DNA from: Winogradskyella marina
Lineage (GTDB): Bacteria; Bacteroidota; Bacteroidia; Flavobacteriales; Flavobacteriaceae
NCBI RefSeq assembly: GCF_015645385.1
Contig: NZ_JADOET010000001.1
Span: 310,001-374,000 of the forward strand
Direction: 5' to 3'
DNA: 64,000 bases
Part shown: in pieces, positions 19,273-26,983 of the stretch
How positions within the stretch are numbered: the stretch's first letter is position 1
How the letters are laid out: every line of letters starts with the position of its first letter
The notes under the pieces: generated by a model
Seen by the model: only the letters and a program-made list of their open reading frames with translations
Database searches by the model: none
Told to the model about the DNA's origin: nothing
Made by a program: the position numbers and the translations under genes

Positions 19273-19552
19273 TAAGTTTATTTAGAGGAATGCATATAAT
19301 GGCAAATGCCAAAACACATAAAATAATTTGAGATTTAAAACTTATTTTTTTCTGTTTAACAAAAGTGCCATCGAAATTTAGCACATAATAATCTAAATTA
19401 ATATCGACGTTATCTTCAGGTAAATAATTAGATTCTTCCTCTTGAGAATGTAATCTTTTTGACAGCAAATTAAAAAATACCATTACTGTTATTAAAGCTA
19501 TGCCTGCAAAAATAAAATGCTCTACTTCAGAATAAAGTGTTATAATTTTCAT
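19262..19552 (-). CDS. Hypothetical two-helix membrane protein
   Basis: The 96-residue product has hydrophobic segments at about 11-30 and 76-95 with an acidic central loop (HSQEEESNYLPEDNVDINLD). I do not recognise it. It lies convergent with lpxB (11-bp tail overlap) and divergent from the NlpC/P60 gene 80 bp away. The open frame with an ATG and two plausible membrane helices makes a real gene likely, but no function follows. Confidence 0.65.
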   Translation of the reverse strand: MKIITLYSEVEHFIFAGIALITVMVFFNLLSKRLHSQEEESNYLPEDNVDINLDYYVLNFDGTFVKQKKISFKSQIILCVLAFAIICIPLNKLINF

Positions 19553-19632
19553 GATTCTATAAATTTATAAAAATTCATCATCTTTTTTTATTAATTTCGA
19601 CTTCAAAGTAACTACTCCTACTAAACACTTAA

Positions 19633-20142
19633 ATGAAACGTTTACTTCCATTCTTATTTTTGACCTTATTTATAGTGAGCTGTAAATCTAAAAAAACAGC
19701 TTCTAGTAAAAATAGACAGACACATTCTGTAAAAGTAAATACGACTGCCAAACCTACGGCTGAAGCAGAATCCATTGTAAAATATGCAAAAACTTTTAGT
19801 GGCACACGTTACAAATATGGAGGTACCACTAAAAAAGGCATGGATTGTTCTGGCTTGATACATACGAGTTATAAAAAATATGATGTCAATTTACCTAGAA
19901 CTACATCTACACTTAAAAGTACAGGTGATTGGATAGACTTAAAAGAAGTTAACGTTGGTGATTTGGTGTTTTTTGCAACTAAAAAGAACAGCCGAAACGT
20001 GAACCATGTTGGTATTGTAACCAGTGTGCGACCAGGCAATGTTGAGTTTCTCCATGCCTCTAGTAGTAGAGGTGTTATGATTTCTTCCTTGGCTGAAAAG
20101 TATTGGTATTTCTCTTTTGTGCAAGCAAGACGCGTCTTGTAA
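19633..20142 (+). CDS. NlpC/P60-family cell wall endopeptidase, lipoprotein
   Basis: This is a secreted murein peptidase of 169 residues. A lipoprotein signal ends at Cys17 (LFIVSC), followed by a basic linker and the NlpC/P60 domain from about residue 45. The catalytic triad is visible as Cys72 in DCSGL, His125 in NHVGIV and His141 in FLHAS. Members of this family cut within the stem peptide, usually the D-Glu to meso-DAP bond. It could act in growth or division. Its gene is followed 33 bases later by comEC. Confidence 0.92.
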   Translation: MKRLLPFLFLTLFIVSCKSKKTASSKNRQTHSVKVNTTAKPTAEAESIVKYAKTFSGTRYKYGGTTKKGMDCSGLIHTSYKKYDVNLPRTTSTLKSTGDWIDLKEVNVGDLVFFATKKNSRNVNHVGIVTSVRPGNVEFLHASSSRGVMISSLAEKYWYFSFVQARRVL

Positions 20143-20175
20143 TTTACATTTTCTTTATCTTAGTAACTCATAATC

Positions 20176-22206
20176 ATGAAGTTACTAAATTTTACCATAA
20201 TAAAACTAACCATTTGTTTGGTTCTTGGCATTCTTTTGGCGCATTACCTAAAGCTAGATTTTCATGTCGTTTTATGTCTCACTATTGCTCTGGTATTTGC
20301 TCTAGGAGTGTATTGGCTAATTTTAAGATCAAAAATTAATCGTGCACCCTATTTTGGCATTTTAGCTTGCTGCTGTATGATAGGTGTTGGTATGACGTCT
20401 TACAATATACAAGACGAAAAACTGCGACCTCACCATTATACACATCTCAATGCTAGCGAAAATTATAATTCCATCGTTTTTCAAATTGAAGAACGACTAA
20501 AACCAGACGCTTATAATGACAAATATATTGTTGCTATTACATCCTTTAACGATAAGGAAGCGATAGGTCGTTTATTAATTAATATTAAACGCGATAGTAT
20601 TTCGAAGCCTATATATGTAGATGATATATTCTTTACGTCATCTGAATTAAAAGTGATTCAAAAACCACTAAATCCGCATCAGTTTGATTATGGTAAGTAT
20701 CTAGAAATGCAACAGGTATATCATCAACTTTACCTCAATTCAACAAACATCTTACTACTTTCAGATTCAAAAAGAACCATTTACGGTTATGCTGATGCTT
20801 TAAGAACTAAAATTAACTTAAAACTTGTAGAAGCTGGTTTTACAGGCGATGCACTAAGTATAATGAATGCGCTTTTATTGGGCCAACGACAAACCATTGA
20901 TAAAACCGTATATGATAATTATGTTAACTCTGGAACCATTCATATTTTGGCGGTTTCAGGCCTTCATGTTGGTATTATTTTAATAATTCTAAATGTCATA
21001 TTTAAACCATTACTCCGTCTTAAATATGGTCATTTTATTAGACCAATCATTTTAGTCGCCTTATTATGGAGTTTTGCTGTTATAGCCGGATTACGTCCTT
21101 CTGTAACACGAGCCGTAACCATGTTTAGTGTTATTAGTATCGCAATGCATCTTAAACGAAGAACTAACATTTATAATACCTTAATTATTTCTGCATTCCT
21201 TATTTTGCTATTTAAACCTGCGTTTTTATTTGCTGTCGGATTTCAAATGAGTTATTTGGCCGTATTAGGTATTGTTACTATTCAACCTATTTTTTATAAA
21301 CTTTGGAAACCCAAATATTGGATTATAGATAAACCTTGGCAAATCTTCACTGTGACTTTAGCAGCTCAAATTGGAGTTGTTCCCATTAGCCTATTTTATT
21401 TTCATCAATTTCCAGGATTGTTTTTTATTTCTAACCTTGTTGTCATTCCGTTTTTAGGACTCATACTAGGTTTGGGCATACTGGTTATTGTTTTGGCTTT
21501 ACTAAATGTAATACCAAATTTCCTAGTTATAACTTATAGTTTTATCATTGATTGCTTAAATGGATTTATAGCTTGGGTGGCGCAATTTGAAAACTTTCTG
21601 TTCAGAGATATTCCTTTTACGATACTTCAGGTTGTGGCTACTTATGCAATTATAATGGCTTTAGTACAAGCTTATAAATTCCGAAACTTTAAATGGATTG
21701 CACTTAGTTTGATCGCGATTATTGGGCTTCAAGGAGTTTACTTTTACAACAAACATCAGACTCAAAATGACGCATTTATAATTTTTAATAAGAGTCGTTA
21801 TTCTATCATTGGTAAAAAGCAAAATGAAAAATTAATGCTCTATCACAACTATGATTTTAAAAAACTAAAATCAGATTATACCATTACGAATTACAAGGTT
21901 GGTGAAGCAATAGACACGATTACTTTAGATAGTTTACAATCGGTTTACGCGTTTAAGAATAAGGTTATTTTAGAAATTGATAGTTTAGCCGTTTACAAGG
22001 AAGTTACGTTTCGGCCACATTATATTTTATTACGAAACTCACCAAGATTGAATCTCAATAGAGTTATAGACAGTTTAAAACCTGAACTTATTATTGCTGA
22101 TGCAAGTAATTATAAATCGTACTTAAAACGCTGGAAGGAAACTTGTGAGCATAAAAAAATCCCTTTCCATCAAACTAATGAAAAGGGAGCTTTTATTATT
22201 AAATAA
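20176..22206 (+). CDS. comEC: ComEC/Rec2-family DNA-uptake membrane protein
   Basis: ComEC forms the inner-membrane channel for single-stranded DNA in natural transformation. The 676-residue protein has an N-terminal membrane and soluble region (DUF4131 type) to about residue 195. The competence domain, about 225-505, contains the signature LAVSGLHVGI near 255 and many membrane helices. The remaining 150 residues look like a short soluble tail and lack the HxHxDH metal motif of the metallo-beta-lactamase domain found in longer ComEC proteins. Whether the cells are competent cannot be told from this gene alone. Confidence 0.9.
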   Translation: MKLLNFTIIKLTICLVLGILLAHYLKLDFHVVLCLTIALVFALGVYWLILRSKINRAPYFGILACCCMIGVGMTSYNIQDEKLRPHHYTHLNASENYNSIVFQIEERLKPDAYNDKYIVAITSFNDKEAIGRLLINIKRDSISKPIYVDDIFFTSSELKVIQKPLNPHQFDYGKYLEMQQVYHQLYLNSTNILLLSDSKRTIYGYADALRTKINLKLVEAGFTGDALSIMNALLLGQRQTIDKTVYDNYVNSGTIHILAVSGLHVGIILIILNVIFKPLLRLKYGHFIRPIILVALLWSFAVIAGLRPSVTRAVTMFSVISIAMHLKRRTNIYNTLIISAFLILLFKPAFLFAVGFQMSYLAVLGIVTIQPIFYKLWKPKYWIIDKPWQIFTVTLAAQIGVVPISLFYFHQFPGLFFISNLVVIPFLGLILGLGILVIVLALLNVIPNFLVITYSFIIDCLNGFIAWVAQFENFLFRDIPFTILQVVATYAIIMALVQAYKFRNFKWIALSLIAIIGLQGVYFYNKHQTQNDAFIIFNKSRYSIIGKKQNEKLMLYHNYDFKKLKSDYTITNYKVGEAIDTITLDSLQSVYAFKNKVILEIDSLAVYKEVTFRPHYILLRNSPRLNLNRVIDSLKPELIIADASNYKSYLKRWKETCEHKKIPFHQTNEKGAFIIK

Positions 22207-22239
22207 TAAAGTTGAAGACATAAATCGGTTTCAACTTTA
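22207..22239. terminator. Hairpin after comEC
   Basis: TAAAGTTGAA and TTCAACTTTA form a perfect 10-bp stem around a 13-base loop, starting right after the comEC stop codon. It lies between the convergent comEC and thioredoxin genes. The tract after it on the plus strand (GTTTATCC) is only weakly T-rich, so it may act for both directions or simply protect mRNA ends. Confidence 0.6.
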
Positions 22240-22240
22240 G

Positions 22241-22271
22241 TTTATCCTGAGCGCAGTCTAAGGCTCAACCC
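22241..22271. repeat. Fragment of a dispersed intergenic repeat
   Basis: TTTATCCTGAGCGCAGTC followed by TAAGGCTC resembles the TCCTGAGCGCAGTCGAAGG repeat that I recall as common between flavobacterial genes. Only one copy is in this window, so the call relies on memory and is tentative. Confidence 0.35.
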
Positions 22272-22280
22272 AACATCAAC

Positions 22281-22832
22281 TTATTCTTTAAACGTAGGTT
22301 TAAATGATTTGTAGTATTCATTGAACTGCTTTTGGGAGGTCATTTCTTTATACTTATCACTTTGAAAAATCTTTAAATACAGTTCTAACTGCTGTGGTTT
22401 TAAATACCCTTGCACTGGAGAAATCACACCACCTTCTTCATCAAAAAATACCATTGTTGGATAAGCCCTAACTTGTAAGTATCTCGAAAATTCATGTGCG
22501 CTATTTCGTCTATTAGCTTTTGTAGCGTCGTAATTTGGATTCTTAAATGTATTGTCTTTGTATGTGACCTCTTCATTCCCTTCGGCATTAAACTTTACAG
22601 CATAATAATGTTCATTGACAAAAGCTGCAACATCTGCATTACCAAACGTATTTTTATCTAACATTTTACAAGGACCACACCAATTGGTATACACATCCAT
22701 AAAAATCTTTTTAGGTTCTTTTTTCTGAAGCTCCAATGCTTCGTCCATAGTGACCCAGTTAATCTCTTGTGCGATTCCTACTATTGAAAAAGCAAAAACA
22801 GCAATTAATCCTAAAGTTATTTTTTTCATCAT
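22281..22832 (-). CDS. Exported thioredoxin-fold protein
   Basis: The 183-residue product has a signal peptide (about residues 1-21, ending GIAQ) and a thioredoxin fold with the redox motif CGPC at 52-55 in TNWCGPCKML. A cis-proline region follows (RAYPTMVFFDEEGG). It is likely a periplasmic disulfide reductase or thiol oxidoreductase of the type often annotated DUF255-like or thioredoxin family in Bacteroidota. Two ATGs, at 22832 and 22829, are equally good starts. The partner substrate is unknown. Confidence 0.88.
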   Translation of the reverse strand: MMKKITLGLIAVFAFSIVGIAQEINWVTMDEALELQKKEPKKIFMDVYTNWCGPCKMLDKNTFGNADVAAFVNEHYYAVKFNAEGNEEVTYKDNTFKNPNYDATKANRRNSAHEFSRYLQVRAYPTMVFFDEEGGVISPVQGYLKPQQLELYLKIFQSDKYKEMTSQKQFNEYYKSFKPTFKE

Positions 22833-22868
22833 ATTCGATTTGTAGCAAATAATGCTCCGAACTTACAA

Positions 22869-22894
22869 AAAATGCTCCTAAACAGGAGCATTTT
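22869..22894 (-). terminator. Intrinsic terminator of the peptide transporter operon
   Basis: Read on the minus strand, AAAATGCTCCT, a 4-base loop and AGGAGCATTTT form a perfect 11-bp stem that runs into a TTTTTT tract. It lies 20 bases beyond the stop of the gene at 22915-25035. Confidence 0.85.
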
Positions 22895-22914
22895 AGATAT
22901 ATTTAACGGTTTAC

Positions 22915-25035
22915 TTAGCGTACTCCGTGCATTAGTTTTTTAAGTAATGGGTTTAAAAAGAATATTACAAGTCCTGCAATTATAGGCACAATTGTAAAAA
23001 TCAAAAAGAAAGTTGACAAGCTGTACTCCTTTGTAATGTTTTCTATCTGACCACCTAGTACTGCCGCTAACTTATTACCTATGGCAATGGCCAAATACCA
23101 CATTCCAAACATTAAGGCAATCATTCTTCCAGGCACTAACTTACTTACATACGATAGCCCTACAGGAGATAAACAGAGTTCTCCAAGTGTATGGAATAGA
23201 TAGGCTAAAATCAGCCAAATCATACTCACTTTTACTCCATCTACAATGCCAAATGCACCAAATGCTAGTAAGCCAAAACCAATTCCCATTACACTTAAAC
23301 CCAGCGCATATTTAGTTGCGGCACTTGGATTGTATTTACTTTCCCACCATTTTGAAAAGAAAGATGCAAAAACGATAATAAAAAAGGAGTTTAAAATACT
23401 AAACCAAGATACTGTTATTTCAACTTCGTTTTCACGTACATTGGTAATTGTAGCTGCCACAACTCCATTATCTCTATTTAACTCTTTCCCTTTTTGTCTA
23501 GTGAGTTCTAAACGTGTATCATCTAAAACCCCAAATTCAGTACCGTCATTATTTTTAGGTGTTATGTTTAATTTATCACCCAAATTAAAAGTCAGTGGTT
23601 CTGCAATAGAAGTAGTTCTTGTTACTACTTGGTGGTCAGAATTAGCTGCAGTATTTTCAGAAACTGGAATATAAACGAACTGTAATTTACCGTCTTTATC
23701 CTTTTTCTGCTTACCGTCTTCATCTAAATCAGGTTGTTCAATAGCAGAGTATTCAACATCATAAGCAATAGTGTTATAATCTCTGTTAAGCATCCAACCA
23801 ACAATTCCCCACATCAATAAAAAACAGAGAACCAATACAATGTTTGAACCTGCAATTTTACTGAATGTTTTTTTCCATAGGACATATAGCACATAAGAAA
23901 TAATAATTAATGGAATTACCGTAAGTAAGGTGTTAACCACGTTGAAAATGGTAGCCGAATTACCACTTAGCATTCGATCTACATTGTCTCTTGCAAATAT
24001 CACTAAAGATGATGCACCTTGCTCAAATGACATCCAAAAGAATACCGTAAAAAAAGCAAATATGATAAACGCAATCATTCTATCCCTCACCACAGCAGTA
24101 TATCGTAGAATTCGTCCAATTACTAAAATTAAAAACAACAATAGCGCAAAAAGTACAGCCGTATATTGTCCTTCAAAATCACCAATTTGCAAAAATGAAA
24201 ACATATCTATGCCTCCAATTTTTGACATTGGATCGTTAATAGCATACCCAAGACCAATAATAGAGGAAATAATAATTAAAACTTTATCGAAAGTTGTAAA
24301 TGGATTTGGTCGTTCTTCTTTTTCTTCCGTAGAATCTTCAACTTCTACACTTTCTTCGTTAATATTTTGAGGTAACTCTACGTCATGAACTTTAGATGGT
24401 TTAGCTCCAATTTTCCCAAACAAAGGACCTGCTAACCAAAACTGAATAGTTCCTAATAACATGAAGATTCCCGCAAGCCCAAAACCATAAGCCCAACCTA
24501 CTTTTTCAGCTAAGTAACCACAAAGCATCATTCCGAAAAATGCTCCTGCGTTCACTCCCATATAATAGATGGTATAAGCACCATCTTTTTTCTCTGGGTT
24601 TTTTTTATACATATCTGAAATAATAGAAGTCATAGTTGGTTTAAAGAAACCTGTACCTACAACTAATAAGAACAAACCAAAGTACAATGAAAACTCTGTT
24701 TCAATAGCCATAGAAGCATGACCTGCGGTCATAATTAACGACCCAATAATAACAGCCCATCGATATCCTGTATATTTATCTGCAAGCCAACCACCAATAA
24801 TCGGAGTTATATAAAGTAGCATGGCATAAGTCCCAAAAAGTGCACCTGCATTTTCAACAGTCCATTCCCAACCTGGATTATAGCCAATGGCTGCCATGGT
24901 CAAGAAATTTACCAATAATACACGCATTCCGTAAAAGGAAAAACGTTCCCACATTTCTGTAAAAAACAATACAAAAAGTCCAGCAGGATGTCCAAGAACT
25001 TTATCTTTAAACAGGTTTTCGATGTCTGTATTCAT
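22915..25035 (-). CDS. POT-family proton-coupled oligopeptide transporter (long form)
   Basis: POT/PTR2 transporters import di- and tripeptides with protons across the inner membrane. The N-terminal FFTEMWERFSFYGMR stretch carries the ExxER-type motif of the family, and GTGFFKPTMTSIISDMY matches the PTR2 signature. The protein is 706 residues, much longer than the usual 450-520. Extra sequence lies in a hydrophilic insert of about 130 residues (about 415-545) between late membrane helices, plus an acidic loop near residue 225-245. It is the last gene of a DPP-IV/POT/POT run, which links it to use of peptides released by the peptidase. Confidence 0.93.
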   Translation of the reverse strand: MNTDIENLFKDKVLGHPAGLFVLFFTEMWERFSFYGMRVLLVNFLTMAAIGYNPGWEWTVENAGALFGTYAMLLYITPIIGGWLADKYTGYRWAVIIGSLIMTAGHASMAIETEFSLYFGLFLLVVGTGFFKPTMTSIISDMYKKNPEKKDGAYTIYYMGVNAGAFFGMMLCGYLAEKVGWAYGFGLAGIFMLLGTIQFWLAGPLFGKIGAKPSKVHDVELPQNINEESVEVEDSTEEKEERPNPFTTFDKVLIIISSIIGLGYAINDPMSKIGGIDMFSFLQIGDFEGQYTAVLFALLLFLILVIGRILRYTAVVRDRMIAFIIFAFFTVFFWMSFEQGASSLVIFARDNVDRMLSGNSATIFNVVNTLLTVIPLIIISYVLYVLWKKTFSKIAGSNIVLVLCFLLMWGIVGWMLNRDYNTIAYDVEYSAIEQPDLDEDGKQKKDKDGKLQFVYIPVSENTAANSDHQVVTRTTSIAEPLTFNLGDKLNITPKNNDGTEFGVLDDTRLELTRQKGKELNRDNGVVAATITNVRENEVEITVSWFSILNSFFIIVFASFFSKWWESKYNPSAATKYALGLSVMGIGFGLLAFGAFGIVDGVKVSMIWLILAYLFHTLGELCLSPVGLSYVSKLVPGRMIALMFGMWYLAIAIGNKLAAVLGGQIENITKEYSLSTFFLIFTIVPIIAGLVIFFLNPLLKKLMHGVR

Positions 25036-25054
25036 ATATAATAGTTTAGTTAGT

Positions 25055-25097
25055 AAGCCAAAACTCTTATACTAAATATTGTACAAGAGTTTGGCTT
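25055..25097. other. Hairpin between the two peptide transporter genes
   Basis: AAGCCAAAACTCTT at 25055-25068 pairs with AAGAGTTTGGCTT at 25085-25097, a 13-bp stem with one bulged base. It fills most of the 76-bp gap between two co-oriented transporter genes. A T-run follows only on the plus strand. In the transcribed (minus) direction it may be an mRNA-stabilising or attenuating element, allowing different expression of the two transporters. Confidence 0.6.
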
Positions 25098-25111
25098 TTA
25101 ATAAATAGTAG

Positions 25112-26941
25112 TTATTCGTTTAGGTCTGGATTAGCAAGTTCAAATGGTTCTTGTTCCAATATTTCATGCTCATTATCTTCTGCTCCATGAGTTAATTTCT
25201 TCAATTTTTTCAAGAACAATAAAAGTAATAAACCGAAAGCTACTGTAAATATAGTTAACCACATGAACGTTGCATATTCTTGCTCACTTTGTTCTTCTTC
25301 TAAAACAAAAGACACTCCATAGTCATTTCCATCTCCTTTATTTTCAGTAATCTGAGCTTTATCTTTATCCTTTTCGAATACTAATTTTGCATGATATGGG
25401 TTTGAAGCAGAAACGTTGTTTTCGGTCAAATCCTCTAATAACTGCTTTGAATTTGAGTCTTCACCTTGAGACATTTTAAATAATGCATTCAAATCCTTAC
25501 CAGTTTCAAAATCTTTAAATACGACTTGTCCATTCTCTGGGTAAACTGTAGATTTAATGCTGAAATTTTTATCTTCATTAATAGGATACTCTGTTATTTC
25601 GACAACTTCCTTATTTTCATTTTTAACTTTGAAGGTTTCTTTAGATATAAATGGTATAATTTCTTGTTTACTCACTACCATTTCACCTGTAAAAGACTCC
25701 AATTGTGATGCTTCACCTATACTTCCTGCTAATTTGTTTCCAAAACCTGTTGCTGCAAAATAAACACCCATCATAATAGACGCATATTTCAAAGGTGCCA
25801 ATTTTGTAATGAAAGATAATGAAACTGGCGATGTACACAGCTCACCTATCGTATGGAACAAATAAGCCAAGAAAATCCAAACCATAGCTGCTTTACCAAA
25901 AGTTTCTGCACTAGCTTCTTGCGATGCAAACATCATAAACACATAACCTAGTCCCATAATTATGGTACCAATGGCCATTTTGAATAAAGAAGATGATTCC
26001 TTTCCTTTTTTCTTCCACCAAATCCAGAAACCACCTATCACGGTTCCAAAAATTATGATATAACCTGCATTTAAAGATTGAAAAACTGCCGCAGGTATTT
26101 CTTCTAACCAGCTCAATCCGATAAATCTATCGACTTTAGCATCTGTGTAAAGATTCATTAGGCCACCTGCTTGTTCAAAAGCTCCCCAGAACACCACAAC
26201 GATTAAGAATGAAATTAATAAAACAACCACTCTATCCTTTTCAATTTTACTTAAAGGACGTTTTGAAGCTAATCGTTCAGCTTCTGTTGCCTGACTTCCT
26301 CCTGTGAATTCACCAACTCCTTTTAAGTATTTTTGGCCCCAAATAAATACAGCCTGACCAACTAACATACCAATACCAGCTAAACCAAATCCATAATGCC
26401 AACCATAATAATAGGCTACTAAACCTACCGTAATACTTGCCAAAAATGCACCTATGTTAATTCCGATATAAAATATAGTAAAACCACTATCACGTCTAAT
26501 ATCTCCTTCTTTATAGAGACCTCCAACCATCGTTGAGATGTTAGGTTTAAGTCCACCAACTCCTAAAATAATTAAAATAAGACCCGTAAAAAACGCCCAA
26601 CTTTGAGGGATTGCTAATACTCCATGGCCAGCACAAAGCAACAACCCACCAAGCATTACAGTTTTCTTTTGGCCTAAAAACTTATCGGCAATCCAACCTC
26701 CTGGGATTGAAGCTACATAAACTAGCATCGTATACCAACCATATAACCAAATAGCATCTTTATTAGACCAACCCAACCCTGGGTCAATTGCAGTAGCTGA
26801 TGCTGCCATATAAAGCACAAGAATTCCTCGCATTCCGTAATAAGAAAATCGCTCCCACATTTCTGTAAAAAACAAAATAAAAAGTCCTACTGGATGCCCA
26901 AAAAGTTCCTTTCGTTTAATTGGCTGAGTTGTTGTTGACAT
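25112..26941 (-). CDS. POT-family proton-coupled oligopeptide transporter (second copy)
   Basis: This is a paralogue of the neighbouring transporter, 609 residues, with the same FFTEMWERFSYYGMR N-terminal motif and the GVGGLKPNISTMVGGLY signature. It too has a hydrophilic insert of about 130 residues, here just before the last membrane helix (about 425-560). That insert is different in sequence from the one in its neighbour. The C-terminal tail after the last helix is acidic (EDNEHEILEQEPFE). It starts 42 bases after the peptidase gene, so the two are probably co-transcribed. Confidence 0.93.
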   Translation of the reverse strand: MSTTTQPIKRKELFGHPVGLFILFFTEMWERFSYYGMRGILVLYMAASATAIDPGLGWSNKDAIWLYGWYTMLVYVASIPGGWIADKFLGQKKTVMLGGLLLCAGHGVLAIPQSWAFFTGLILIILGVGGLKPNISTMVGGLYKEGDIRRDSGFTIFYIGINIGAFLASITVGLVAYYYGWHYGFGLAGIGMLVGQAVFIWGQKYLKGVGEFTGGSQATEAERLASKRPLSKIEKDRVVVLLISFLIVVVFWGAFEQAGGLMNLYTDAKVDRFIGLSWLEEIPAAVFQSLNAGYIIIFGTVIGGFWIWWKKKGKESSSLFKMAIGTIIMGLGYVFMMFASQEASAETFGKAAMVWIFLAYLFHTIGELCTSPVSLSFITKLAPLKYASIMMGVYFAATGFGNKLAGSIGEASQLESFTGEMVVSKQEIIPFISKETFKVKNENKEVVEITEYPINEDKNFSIKSTVYPENGQVVFKDFETGKDLNALFKMSQGEDSNSKQLLEDLTENNVSASNPYHAKLVFEKDKDKAQITENKGDGNDYGVSFVLEEEQSEQEYATFMWLTIFTVAFGLLLLLFLKKLKKLTHGAEDNEHEILEQEPFELANPDLNE

Positions 26942-26983
26942 AATTTTATAGTTTAGTTAGTTGAATTGTTAATATAAAGATTT

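Noticed and set aside
23246-24370. Two plus-strand open frames (142 and 146 codons) opposite the first POT gene
   Set aside because: They lie wholly inside a long, conserved membrane protein gene, are low in complexity, and have no support of their own.
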